Assembly: GCA_949825045.1 (NCBI GenBank)
Contig: OX463813.1
Location: 7,440,001 to 7,504,000 of the forward strand
From: Argyresthia goedartella
Lineage: Eukaryota; Arthropoda; Insecta; Lepidoptera; Argyresthiidae
DNA length: 64,000 bases
Reading direction: 5' to 3'
Shown in pieces: positions 33,579-44,237 of this stretch; the stretch's first letter is position 1, and every line of letters begins with the position of its first letter. The translations under genes and the position numbers were made by a program. The notes under the pieces were generated by a model, which worked only from the letters and a program-made list of their open reading frames with translations, made no database searches and was not told where the DNA came from.

Positions 33579-35600
33579 TTATAATATCAGCAAACTGAAG
33601 ATATCTTCAGTTAGCTGGTAAGACAGGGGTTTTCTATATTTAGATACTGCAGCTTTGAGATGATGGCTGTTAAGGGGATATATATCTATTTGTCGATTTA
33701 TTCTATTATAAATAAAGGGACCCAAGAAACAGAAAAAAATATGGGAAAACGAGGTTCTGAAAATGCGTGAGGGAATGAAAACTCTGTCTTTACGGCGTTT
33801 TTTACGAGATCCGGGGTTAAATGTTGATAGGGAATGTTGTTTAATAACTAATTGATAAATAAACAGTTGGCGAACAGTGAGCACATCACAAAAATCATAA
33901 AGTTGCTGAGTAGGATAGAGAAAGGGTTTGAAGGTACAAACCTTTAAGATGGCTCTTTGAGCCCTTTCTAATTTAAGGAGTAGGGTTTTTGATGCTCCAC
34001 CCCAAGACGTTATGCAGTAGGTCAAAATTGATTGACAGAGAGCTAGATATATGCGTTTCATCAACCCTCCGTCAGCCACATGACGCAGAGATTTAAATAT
34101 ATATATGAGTTTTCTAACTCTACCGCATAAAAGAAGGATGTGTGGACCAAAGGTAAGGTGATGGTCTATCAGTACACCCAAGTACTTAATGCTCTCAGTC
34201 TTAGAAAGGAACGGGCAACAGCATCGAATTTTTTTCGGGTCAGTGCAATTGTGGGCCTGTATCGTTCCGTTGTGAGCCGTTCCAGAAGATCTCATGGAGA
34301 AAGTCAAATATTTTGTCTTTTCCGCGTTAAGGGTTAACAAGTTTTTTGCGAGCCATTGGTTTACTGAATTAAAGCCCATCTGCGCAACCTCAAAGGTAAG
34401 TTCCCAGGTTTTAGCGGAAAAAAGTAAAGCCGTGTCATCTGCATAGGTGACTATTTTACCTTGAGGTAGATTTAAGTTGCACAGGTCATTAATGTAGATG
34501 AGGAACAGGGTAGGACCAATTATGCTACCCTGTGGAACCCCATAAGATATCGGTAGTTCGGCACTACTTTTTAATCTCCTATTTTTACAAACTGTGTCCG
34601 GTCCGTAAGGTAATCCTCCAGTAGTTTCAATTGAACCCCACGAATCCCCAGAGTATTTAATTTGTGCAAAAGTATGGGTACAGAAACCGTGTCAAAGGCC
34701 TTTGCCAGGTCCAGAAATATGCCCAAAACCTTATCGCCACTATCCAGATTTCTCACAATGTAATCAGTGAGTTCGTGTACTGCATCACTCGTGGATATAT
34801 TGCGGCGGAAACCAAATTGGGATTTAGAAAGTAGTTTGTTGTCTTCAAGGTACTTGATCAACCTAGAATTAACCAGACGTTCAAGCAACTTGGATATTGA
34901 TGGCAGAATAGAAATGGGTCTATAGTTGTTAACACGGTCTCTGTCACCAGACTTGTGGATTGGGAGGATCATGCACTTCTTGAGGGATCTAGGGAACACC
35001 CCTTGAGATAGGCACAAATTGAAGATGTGGGTGAGCGGACGCATAAATAAATCTTTAAAGAGTTTAAGGATCCTATTTGAAACTTTGTCACACACTCTTA
35101 AGACCTTTAATTAGAGTCTCGATTTCATGTACATCGGTCTCTAGCAGAACAAAAGATTCCACTCTACTCTCTGAAGGGGTTAGTATAGGAACGTGTGCGT
35201 CTACGTTGCCAATCATTTTCTCCGCTAAACTCTTCCCTATATTAACAAAAAAGTCATTTACTTGGTCTGTTGTGTTTTCATTGCCAGGGGGACCTAACAA
35301 CCCATCAGCGTTAGACTTTACCTTTTTAGTACTTGAGATTTCTTTTATAACTCTCCATAAGTCCCTTGAGTTACTGCCTGCTTTAGTTATTTCATTTTTT
35401 TCATGTGTTCTTTTCAGTTTTTTTAGTAGATTATTGCAGAAATTTCTATATCTTTTGTATGTGGTTTGTAAAACCAGGTTATCAGGCGATTTAGTAGATT
35501 TTTTGTGTAGTCGGTCTCTATTTCTCATGCAGCGAATAAGACCTGGTGTGATCCATGGCTTTATCACTTTCTGTCGGCGTGACAACTTTTTGGAGGATGT
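33579..35600 (-). pseudogene. RT of the inserted non-LTR element, three frameshifts
   Basis: Reading runs from 35600 with frameshifts near 35090 and 34575 and one joining to the endonuclease near 35708. Motifs: MILPIHKSGDRDRVNNYRPI, SQFGFRRNISTSDAVHELTD, GIFLDLAKAFDTV, SYGVPQGSIIGPTLF, catalytic TYADDTALLF near 34435, IKYLGVLIDHHLTFG, and tail SRIFRTSFSHIFFCFLGPF. The protein ends at 33579. Confidence 0.85.
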
Positions 35601-35707
35601 ATTAGCATCAATAGCACCACGTACATATGTAATGAATAAGTCTAAAGCTCGGTTTGGACTAGAAGAATTGTAAATTTGATCTAGGTCAATTTCGGAGAGA
35701 CTTGTAC

Positions 35708-36685
35708 TCAGACCCGAGAAGTTATTTTAGTAGCTGTAGTTTGATTGAAAACTCTTCTTTGTTTGACTCTAAGGCAATGCAGTACGAGTTGGTGATCAGT
35801 CAGTGTAGAGTTGGTAACAAGAGTAGTTGCAGAGTGTTTTGTTTTTAAAAAGATATGATCTAAACAAGTACGGTTAAGCCTTGTAAGTAGAATGTGAGCA
35901 GGTAGTAGACCATGATACGCACAAGTATTAAGATAGTCAAGAGTTCTGGATTCTGAATTGTTTGGCAGAATATCAATGTTTATATCCCCAACCAATGACA
36001 AGCTGTTAAAGGATGTTAGATTGGCCAGCGTCTTATTAAGAGAGGTGAGGAATGGATCAATATTTTGCTTATAGGGGGAGCGATATATAGCAAGGATTGC
36101 TGTATCAGTACCAAATTTCACCAATAGGCTATTAGAGTCCTGAATAATGGGTTCATCGACAGATACTTTTAGATGATTGCGGACATATACTACAACCCCA
36201 TCATTCTGGAGATAGTTATTTATGGTAGAGTGATGCATATACCCCTGCAATGGGGGTATAATAGGGTTGGCTGAAAGACGACATTCTGTAAGTACAATCA
36301 CATCACAAACTAAATTAAGTCTAGTTAGTAGCACTTGGAAACCCGCCATATTGCAGTTAATGCTGCGTATATTTTGGGTCAAAACTGTGAGGCACTCATC
36401 AGATTTAGGGACGTAATACTTACATTCCTCGACATCACATGAAAAGGAGTCCGATACCGTGACATTATCCAATTCCTCGCTTATGACATTATCAAGGCCA
36501 GTGCCGACAGGAAGAGCCATGGACCCAGGTAAGTTGTTACAGAGGGGGCCTAATATACCAAAGCAGGTATCAGGATAGGTTTTATAAATATTTGAATTCA
36601 GTTTATGTGTGTATATATTATTGCGTCGATGGATAGTATAATATGTGTAGTTATTTAAGTGTGTAAGCGTGCAGTGTGTTGACAT
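35708..36685 (-). CDS. AP-type endonuclease domain of the inserted non-LTR element
   Basis: A single open frame of 325 codons. Endonuclease motifs in order: LTQNIRSINCNMAGFQVLL (catalytic Asn), VIVLTECRL (Glu), SLVGDINIDIL (GDxN), LDHIFLK, and STLTDHQLVLHCL (the SDH box as TDH). The stop at 35708 follows ATKITSRV, where a frameshift separates it from the RT. All catalytic residues of the family seem present. Confidence 0.82.
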   Translation of the reverse strand: MSTHCTLTHLNNYTYYTIHRRNNIYTHKLNSNIYKTYPDTCFGILGPLCNNLPGSMALPVGTGLDNVISEELDNVTVSDSFSCDVEECKYYVPKSDECLTVLTQNIRSINCNMAGFQVLLTRLNLVCDVIVLTECRLSANPIIPPLQGYMHHSTINNYLQNDGVVVYVRNHLKVSVDEPIIQDSNSLLVKFGTDTAILAIYRSPYKQNIDPFLTSLNKTLANLTSFNSLSLVGDINIDILPNNSESRTLDYLNTCAYHGLLPAHILLTRLNRTCLDHIFLKTKHSATTLVTNSTLTDHQLVLHCLRVKQRRVFNQTTATKITSRV

Positions 36686-36772
36686 ACAAGTAAAAACTAG
36701 CTTAAAGTCTAAAGTGCGACGAAGGAAAGCAGATAATATTAATAAAAGTAGAGTGATAAGCTCAGAGACTAG

Positions 36773-38050
36773 TCAGAACAGCGGTTTTGCTGTCTCCCTT
36801 AGCTTATTGAGAGTAGATTCGTCATCCACTCTGATAAAGGGCAGATTGATCGCCTTCCTCAAATATACTTTTCCGTAGGAAATCCAACAAAAAGTAAATC
36901 CGTGGGTCTTTGCGAAGTCACGAGCCAGGAAATGAAGTTTTCTGGCTTTTGATGTGAGGCACTCAGAAACGTAGATAGGAGACACAGGACCGATGAGGCT
37001 AAGATGACTGGTGTTAAACTTATTTTTATTGTCTTTTTTACTGTTAAATTTCTTAAGTCCTTTCATGATATTCTCCTTCATTAATACAGAGGTAAATTCT
37101 ACCACGATAGGCTTTGTCTGATCAGGCTTAGCGAAGCCACGATATATGTCTCTAACATCAGATTTTTCTATTTCGATACCCAGAGCAGCTCCAATTTTGG
37201 TAGTGATATTGGAGAGCTCGTTTTTGTCCTCAGAAGGCTGTGCTTTGGGTATGTTCTTGATTTCAATCTTGGCCGAGCAGGAATTTCTCTCTAGGATTTC
37301 TAATCGGGTTTCCAGGTCCTTAATGTAGGTTAAATGTTCGCGGCGTTCGGATTTGAGATTTTCTAGTTCCTTTTGGATGTCATCGTGCTTCGAGTATAGG
37401 ATTTCCATAGAAGCTTGAATCTCAGAATTTTGTACAACCAACGTCAGGTTCTGTGCCTTTATTTCCGTTAGTGCGGCCTGTAAGTTGATGAATTTATTTT
37501 GTTGTTCGGCCTCAAACTCCTTGATAGTTGCTAGTAGAGCTTCTGTCATCTCCTGTTTCACTATGCTACGCAGTTTATCCTCCGTAAGGTAATTGCTGTC
37601 TTGAGGGCTAGCTGTAGTGGTTGGGGCGGCACGCCGTTGTTGGGCAGTCCGGAGAGTCACAAAGGAGTCGTCGTTGGCCTTTACCGGTGTGTTTGTGTTA
37701 TCCATCTTTGGTATGTTCACCTTGCAGCTGGGACATTTCCAACCCGCGTGGGGACCCACACTAAGACCAACACATAAATAGTGGTACACCAGTAGGCACT
37801 TGGGTTCCGTGCAAGTAATTCTGTCTTCCTCTTCGGTGAACTCACAGCATCCAGAGCTGCATTTGGACTTGCAATCCGGACAGAGCCAGGAGGAGCTTAT
37901 ATCAGCAAAGGCTGCCCGTGTAAGCTGAACACATTTAAGATGGTGGGTTGCAGTGCATTCCGTTCTTGAGCAAGTTGCTTTTTCTTTGGCAGGTAGTGCT
38001 AATTTGCAGGACTTGCATTTATTCATTGTGCAAACAAAAATAAATAACAA
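36773..38050 (-). CDS. ORF1: PHD zinc fingers, coiled coil, baculovirus FP-like C-terminus
   Basis: An intact 425-codon frame. The N-terminal Cys/His repeats (CKSCKLALPAKEKATC, HHLKC, WLCPDCKSKC; then CTEPKCLLVYHYLC, WKCPSC) form one or two PHD-like fingers (residues about 10-115). A Glu/Lys/Leu-rich helix (about 155-255) looks like a coiled coil for trimerisation. A following domain (KIEIKNIPKAQPSEDKNELS ... PIVVEFTSVLMKE) resembles an RRM-like ORF1 core. The C-terminus (SPIYVSECLTSKARKLHFLA ... FTFCWISYGKVYLRK) resembles the FP (few-polyhedra) protein family of baculoviruses, recalled by pattern. Likely an RNA-binding chaperone. Confidence 0.75.
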   Translation of the reverse strand: MLFIFVCTMNKCKSCKLALPAKEKATCSRTECTATHHLKCVQLTRAAFADISSSWLCPDCKSKCSSGCCEFTEEEDRITCTEPKCLLVYHYLCVGLSVGPHAGWKCPSCKVNIPKMDNTNTPVKANDDSFVTLRTAQQRRAAPTTTASPQDSNYLTEDKLRSIVKQEMTEALLATIKEFEAEQQNKFINLQAALTEIKAQNLTLVVQNSEIQASMEILYSKHDDIQKELENLKSERREHLTYIKDLETRLEILERNSCSAKIEIKNIPKAQPSEDKNELSNITTKIGAALGIEIEKSDVRDIYRGFAKPDQTKPIVVEFTSVLMKENIMKGLKKFNSKKDNKNKFNTSHLSLIGPVSPIYVSECLTSKARKLHFLARDFAKTHGFTFCWISYGKVYLRKAINLPFIRVDDESTLNKLRETAKPLF

Positions 38051-38570
38051 TATATTACGGTAGATAATTAAAACAAAAAAGCAAGCGGCAACTGATGTTG
38101 GTGGAGTATGAGTATTGTAGCGGACTCTGTGTTTGATTCGAAGTGTGTAACTCTGCTACTCGTTCATAGATGGCGTTACTGAGCAGTGTGACTTGTCTTG
38201 CCTTGAGTGATTTTCTAACGCAGCCTTATATTTTGTACTGGTCACACTATGGGTAGTTGTCAGTTTGACAGTGTCAGTCCGTTGATTTTTGTGGGAGTGC
38301 TCATAAAACACGTAAAACACTGTGGTTGTATTTCTATTGTTTTTAAGTCTGTGTCTTTGTGTGAGTGTGCTTTGAACCAACGGAAAGTGTTGTGCAGTAC
38401 CATGATCGCCTCTGCTGTCCAGGAATGCTTGATTTTCACCTGGATTTCTGGTGGTTTTTCACTGCCGGTATTAGTTCCTTCACCTCAACACGATAAAATG
38501 TTCCGAAAGTTCCAGGAAAATAACTTTTAGTAAAAATAAGTATAGGAGAAATTCAAACAGAGTACTACCT
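38051..38570 (-). other. 5' UTR/promoter region of the inserted non-LTR element
   Basis: No coding signal on minus before the ORF1 start at 38050. The outer boundary with gypsy pol is not resolved. Confidence 0.4.
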
Positions 38571-38620
38571 AGAGTGAGTGTGAGGGTAATAAGAGGCTAA
38601 TTATACGAAGCGCCGGGCGG

Positions 38621-40103
38621 ATGTGTGAAATACCATTAAGTACTGGCCCTAATCAGGATTCTTGCTGTTGTACAATGGGAGTACAGAATCAAGATACCAG
38701 TAGAAATATGATAGAGGAATATGTGAATAATTCATCAATATCTGTTGAACACAAAACAAAGTTATTGTCGGTGTTAAATAAACATGCAGAGTTGTTTAGC
38801 GATAGGGTGGGTCGGACAAATAAATATATACATGAGATAAAAAAGAGAGATGAAACGCCTTTCGTAAAACGAAGCTATCCCATACCGTTCGCATATCGCG
38901 ATAAATTAACAAAACGTTTGAAAGAAATGGAACAGATAGGTATTATTAGCAGGCAGTCTACGGATTTCAGCAGTCCATTGACTTGTGCACTAAAGAAGTC
39001 AGGGGAGGTCCATATATTGCTAGATGCACGACAATTAAACACGGGAATGGTTGAAGAAGTTGAAACTACACCTTTACTGAGTGAGATATTGCAATCGGGT
39101 CGCCGGATAAACTACATAGGGGTTATTGATATCAAAGATGCGTATTTTTCTATACCATTATCAGACGAATCTAAACGATACACGGGTTTTGTATATCAAG
39201 GCAGAAGTTATGTTTACAACGTTTTACCTCAGGGGTTGAAAACCAGTGTGGGTTCATTTTCGAGGGCGATGGACTTAATTTTAGGGCCAGAGGTTAGGTC
39301 ATACTGTTTAAATTTTGTTGACGATTTGGCGATTTTAACTGAGGGTGACTTCGAACAGCATTTGTCTCAAGTGGACACGGTTCTGAGTAAATTGAAAGAC
39401 GCGGGCTTCACATGCAAACTAAAAAAATGCGAGTTCGCACAAAAAAAGGTCAAGTTATTGGGGCATATTTTGTCTACACAAGGTTTGCAAATGGACCCGG
39501 ACAAAATTGAAACACTTAAATTATATCAGTCACCCAGAACTGTCAGGCAATTGACGGCGTTTTTGGGGTTCATAAATTACTTTAGGAGGTTTATAAAAAA
39601 TTTTGGAACGTTAACACAGACCTTATACAATTTATTACGGTCTGGAATCAAGTTCGTCTAGAGTGCGCAGGTGCAGAGTGCTTTTGACGAGATAAAAAAC
39701 CAATTCTCAGAAAGTATAATATTGAGTCAGCCATTGGCGGGAAAAACGTATTATGTTCAATGTGACGCCAGCGCTATAGGAATTGGGGGCTATGTTTATC
39801 AATTAGATGATTTGGGCCAGGAACGAATTATAGGGTTTTGTTCGCAGGCATTTAAGGGAGCTCAAACTAGATGGTCTGTCAGCGAACAGGAAATGTATGC
39901 AGTTATATACACTTATTATTAGAACTGATCATAAAAGTTTGACGTTCATTAAGTCGTGGACTTTATTGGGGGCACGCGTAACTAGGTGGGTTATGTTTTT
40001 AGAGCAATTCGATTACGACATAGAATTTGTGCGAGGGACTGATAATCAAATTGCCGACACGCTAAGCAGGCAAATAACGGGACATTTGATTCGGTATGAT
40101 TGA
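38621..40103 (+). pseudogene. gypsy RT and RNase H, disrupted
   Basis: The RT frame opens at 38621. Motifs: RSYPIPFAYRDKLTKRLKEM, VHILLDARQLN, IGVIDIKDAYFSIPLSD, YNVLPQGLKTSVGSFSRAMD, catalytic FVDDLAIL, KKCEFAQKKVKLLGHIL. A TAG at 39659-39661 interrupts the frame just after GIKFV, and the same frame then gives RNase H (YYVQCDASAIGIGGYVYQL, SEQEMYAVIYT). A deletion with frameshift near 39910 removes about a dozen residues before RTDHKSLTFIKSW and TDNQIADTLSRQ, ending at 40103. Confidence 0.85.
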
Positions 40104-41403
40104 CAGTATGAATGTTCAGCCGGGAATATTCTGGTTTCAGGCATCGAATACCGCAAGTGTTATTTCGAGTTTACGGGACATTGCGAGATTACAAAGCGAA
40201 GATGAGCGGTTAAATCGAATTAGCGGTTGTATCAGACGTAGGGTGGTAGATACGGAAACGAGAGGGTTTGAAAATTACAAGCTAGTAGGTGATACGTTAT
40301 ATTTTCACGTGCCGAAGCGGAACGTACAGGTGTTAGTAATTCCGAAATCACTACAGGAGGAACTAATTTTACACATACATGAAGAAATAGGTCACTTCGG
40401 CAGATATAAAATATTAGCACTGATGAAGGACAGATATTATTTTCTTCATATGAGTAGGGTGATTAGCACGGTGATAAGAAGTTGTGACATATGTCAAAAG
40501 GTCAAACCAAGTACTAACAATACCGTTGGTCCTTGTACACCGGTGTTGGCGGAAAAGTTGGGTGAGAAAGTTTTCTCGGACCTTTATGGGCCATTGCCCG
40601 TAGGTAAATTCGGATATCAATATATATATGTGATTCAAGACGTGTACAGTAAGGTAATTAAATTGTATCTAATGCGAAAAGCTACAGTAAGGAGCGTGCT
40701 CGCTTGTACAAAGAGATTTCATAGGGAAATACCTATCGAAACTATAATTACGGACTCAGGACCACAGTTCATATCGAAAGTTTGGGAATTTGGTCTCAAA
40801 CAGCTAGGGATTCGGGTCACTCATACGTCGGTGTATTGCCGAAATTCTAATAGCGTAGAAAGAGTGAATCGCGAGCTAGGTCGACTAATTAGAACTTATT
40901 GCGGCGGAAGTAATCGTAGTTGGGTCGACGTGTTATCGGACATTGAAAGTTGCTACAATAATATCAAACACACAAGCACAGGCTTTGCGCCTAATGAGTT
41001 AGCGTTTGGTAGGCGGGAACCGTTAACTATTGACAAGGAATTAGGCGATGAATGGTTATTAGGTCATAGTGTGCGAGATACGGAACAGGTGCGGAATGTA
41101 GCGATAGAAAACTCTAAAAGTTCTAGTGAACGACGTAAGCGACAGGCAGACAAACGGCGTAAGTTAGAAGTCTATCGTATAGGTGATTATGTGAAACTTA
41201 AGACTTTTGTGCGTTCAAATAAAGAACATAAAATCATGCGGAAATTTTCATTGTTGTATAAAGGGCCTTATGTTATTTCGGCAGTGGTATATCCGAACTG
41301 TTATACTTTAGTGGATCCGGTTTCAAATGAGATATTGGGTAACTTCAATACTATAAATATAGCCAGGTATTATGTGAGGACGAATAAGGGCGTAGATAAA
41401 TAA
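40096..41403 (+). CDS. gypsy integrase (435 codons), intact frame
   Basis: Zinc domain: H95/H100 in HIHEEIGHFG and C130/C133 in RSCDICQKV. Catalytic core: D162 in FSDLYGPLPVG, D220 in IITDSGPQF, E255 in NSVERVNRE. The C-terminal SH3-like part with YRIGDYVKLK and YKGPYVISAVV carries a GPY/F-type module; no chromodomain was seen. The start at 40096 overlaps the preceding frame by 8 bp, so its natural start is probably within a longer pol. The only long undamaged frame of this element. Confidence 0.85.
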   Translation: MIDSMNVQPGIFWFQASNTASVISSLRDIARLQSEDERLNRISGCIRRRVVDTETRGFENYKLVGDTLYFHVPKRNVQVLVIPKSLQEELILHIHEEIGHFGRYKILALMKDRYYFLHMSRVISTVIRSCDICQKVKPSTNNTVGPCTPVLAEKLGEKVFSDLYGPLPVGKFGYQYIYVIQDVYSKVIKLYLMRKATVRSVLACTKRFHREIPIETIITDSGPQFISKVWEFGLKQLGIRVTHTSVYCRNSNSVERVNRELGRLIRTYCGGSNRSWVDVLSDIESCYNNIKHTSTGFAPNELAFGRREPLTIDKELGDEWLLGHSVRDTEQVRNVAIENSKSSSERRKRQADKRRKLEVYRIGDYVKLKTFVRSNKEHKIMRKFSLLYKGPYVISAVVYPNCYTLVDPVSNEILGNFNTINIARYYVRTNKGVDK

Positions 41404-41795
41404 GATAGTGTATAAAAGTTATATAATTAAGCTGTAAGCTGTAAATTTGAGTAACTACTTTGTAGATTTAAGGATCTTGCATGGTTTAGAAAGGAACAAA
41501 AACAAAAAAAAATAAAAAAAATAAAAAGTATATATATAGTAATACGAATTAGGATAAGTTGCGGGTAAGCGAGGTTGTATAGTTAGATAGATAAATAAGA
41601 TAAGACAGGAGAGAGCTCAATCGAGTTGTGTAAATATTATATACATAATTGACAGATTCATCGGTCTGTGTACATGATTTGAGATGTCCGTACATATAGA
41701 GTAGATATGGACAAAGCATGGTTAGCATAGTGGTAATGAGATCCTTGCGCCATGTTTAACTGAGATAAACAGTGTCTCAAGGTCTGGGAGGGGGC
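41404..41795 (+). other. 3' non-coding region and polypurine tract of LTR element
   Basis: An A-rich stretch (41495-41530) and finally GGTCTGGGAGGGGGC (41781-41795), which directly precedes the LTR and serves as a PPT candidate. Confidence 0.65.
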
Positions 41796-43094
41796 TGTAA
41801 TGGTACACGAGAGTCAGTACATTTGATACTTCATTTTGCGTGACAGAGGGCTAGCCCATCGCCGCGCTGTCTTGAATACGAGAATCGGTTCATATAACGT
41901 TTGGGTTTTTGAGTAGCTCAGGACGCTGACACCACGAGTCTGAATATCATTCTAGTGGTCTTTGTCTAGCGCGCTAGCGGTCGGGAAGGCTTAAATTAAT
42001 CGCAACAAGCTTTTATGGTCAGCGATCAACAGATTTTGTGTATCGGCAATACCGAATGACTTGAGTGATAACCTACGGATGATCATAGTGAATATGCGTA
42101 CACACAATTTGTAGAACAACGGATCTGCATGGCATGGTTGAAATTAGACCCTGTGTAGTTAGTGATAAGAAGCTTCGCTTGGGCAGAGCGTGTTTGCAAA
42201 GGACGCCATTTTTTTTTCAGACATCTGGGGACTATAAATACCATTGCGGGGGAAGGGAGAGCATTCAGTCTCAGCGTCTAGCTACTGTGACAGTCGTCTT
42301 TCACGATTCTAAACAGTTTTGGTCTGCCGTCTTACGCGTCTGAACTATACGAATTGTGATTGCGTGTTTCAGTGGTTTTTCGTGAGTGTCTGAAGCGCCG
42401 AGAGATACCTCGGTTCCTATCCTTTATATCAACCTACCCCAAATTCCAAAACTATCCTTGGGTCGTTAGATAAGAACTTGTAGGTAACTGATCTGAGTCT
42501 GAGTCTGGCCTTGCAGCGACCCTAAATTCCTTTTTCCTTCAGCATAGGGTTCCTGGATTGGCTCTTAGGATATTCGCGGGCTAATCCTCTCCTCATTCCT
42601 TTCGAGTAGCGAGTTTTGAAATTCCCACACACACAGTCATTAAACATACAAGCACATTCAAATCAAACTCAACCATTTTCGAGTGGTGTCGATAATGGAC
42701 GTGGTATAACACTAGGATTTTTAGACTAGGCTAGACAGGAGTTTAGTTGCGGCTAAACCTAGGTTGGCAGGGCATAGGGAGACTGTTTGATCGATGAGGT
42801 TCCGCGAATTGAAATAACAAATTCAGAACAAAGTTAAACCGGTGTCAACACAGATAACCTATCCTGTTGATATTTTGACATTTGAGTGTTGTCGGGGACG
42901 CGCGAAGAGATCAAATTACAGTCTAAAGTTCATTATTTAGGACCGGGTAGGTTGTTTTGCTTTGTATTAAATTAAATGTAAATTTCGGTGGAGGTCTAAT
43001 GTGTAGGCTGAGTCAAATATTTATGATTTTGCTTGGTCGAGGTCGTGCTGAGGTCAGTGGAATTCATAGTTCGGAATTTACCGAACTATGCACT
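41796..43094 (+). repeat. 3' LTR
   Basis: Uninterrupted partner of the 5' LTR, with TATAAATA at 42233 and TCAGT at 42265. From 42293 onward it is inside the 4.3-kb tandem duplication, so a promoterless part recurs at 46615-47416. Confidence 0.85.
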
Positions 43095-43217
43095 ATCAGA
43101 AATATCGATACAGCCAAAGTGTCAAAATTATGTCAACATCCAAGTTAACTTACTAACTAACAGTTAACTAACAAGTTTGAGGGTGTTTGTCACTTTGGCT
43201 GTATCGATATTTCTGAT
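43095..43217. mobile_element. 123-bp MITE-like inverted repeat (also 47417-47539)
   Basis: 27-bp perfect terminal arms starting ATCAGAAATATCGATACAGC, mirrored at 43191-43217. It begins exactly where LTR homology stops. No target duplication was seen. Confidence 0.75.
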
Positions 43218-43723
43218 TTGTTAAGATGTGTAGATCTTTTTGAGTAGCTAACCTGCTCACATATATCTGATGCTGACTGTACCATACAATCTATCTCTTT
43301 CCTGTATCAAGCGCTTCATCTTGACAAATACCCATCCCTTGTTATCTCTACCACTGACTTTAATCTTTTTGAACTAGTGAGATGTTTCATACACTGATAT
43401 AAATGTTTTGTACAGTTCATTATATAATTTCACAGGACAATTTATGGACAATAGAGGAACTAACGAAATGGAACTAAGCTTTTCACAAACGAGTGTGTTA
43501 TTGAGTACGCGGCGGGATTCAAACAGCGGGGCCCCCAGTTAGAAGATGAATTAGTATCAATCGGGGATATCGAAAGCCATCATAAAGGTCATTCAACCAC
43601 TGTCAAGTGTCCTAAAGAATCAAATGACCGAAGATTTACCTAGTCTTCAGTATGAACTTGGCTCTTTAAATAAATGTCACCTAATATATGTTACCGGCAA
43701 TCTGTATAATGCAGGTATTCTAT
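43218..43723. other. unassigned; possible plus-strand endonuclease scrap
   Basis: Around 43270-43380 the plus strand reads LYQALHLDKYPSLVISTTDF-like sequence, loosely like the GDFN region of a non-LTR endonuclease. Too short to assign. Repeated at 47540-48045. Confidence 0.25.
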
Positions 43724-44237
43724 TTAATACCTAAGCAATATATCAATAGGCTGATCCTGGATTGTGTATGAGAAGTGCAAGGGACTGGTTTTCCGTGAAA
43801 AGGATATGAATTGACATTTGTTGGTATTAACTTTAATTCTAAGAGTGATGTAATATTTCGTTATTGTGTTTAGGTCATTTTGAAGGTTAGCACAGTCCGC
43901 CGGTCCCTTGATCTCCATAAACCTTTTGGTATCGTCTGCGTACATAAGAAAGGACGCACTACTAAAGCAGGTGTAAATGTCGTAAAAATAAGAGTTGTAC
44001 AAGAGGGGCCCCAAGTGGGATCTTTGTGGGACACGAGATGATATCCACGCAGTTTAATCTGAACCCACCAACCAAAACCGCCTGTGACATTTTGGTGAGG
44101 TATGATTGGATCCAGCGCATTAGGTCCCCGTGAATTCCTAGGTGTTCCAATTTGCGCAGCGGGATGGTGTGATCCACACGATCAAAGGCCTTTTCGAAGT
44201 CAGTGTAGATCACATCAACCTGCCGACGTTGGTCCAT
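43724..44237 (-). pseudogene. non-LTR RT fragment (copy 1 of the duplication)
   Basis: The minus strand carries VDVIYTDFEKAFDRVDHTIP, LRKLEHLGIHGDLMRWIQSY, a frameshift near 44000, then MGPLLYNSYFYDIY and catalytic LMYADDTKRFMEI. Similar in order and residues to the plus-strand RT at 60060-61315, so the same family. Both ends are truncated. Confidence 0.78.

Larger units (their letters stand above)
33003..38570 (-). mobile_element. non-LTR retrotransposon inserted in pol, near full length
   Basis: The 3' tail is a (TTA)n tract on minus (33004-33029 on plus). The minus order is ORF1 (38050-36773), endonuclease (36685-35708), RT (35585-33579). It splits the gypsy-type pol between protease and RT. 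The exact 5' end is uncertain (38100-38570). No target duplication was identified. Confidence 0.8.
28208..43094 (+). mobile_element. gypsy-type LTR retrotransposon, nested insertions, inactive
   Basis: The two LTR copies (28208-30539 including an insertion; 41796-43094) start TGTAATGGTACACGAGAG. Gene order between them is gag, protease, RT, RNase H, integrase, the gypsy order. A minus-strand non-LTR element occupies about 33003-38570. All genes carry lesions. No target duplication could be shown because the right end is followed by a MITE-like inverted repeat and different sequence. Confidence 0.85.

Noticed and set aside
41724..41760. tRNA-like stretch GGTTAGCATAGTGGTAATGA
   Set aside because: Resembles a box A but has no T arm; it lies in the 3' non-coding part of the LTR element.
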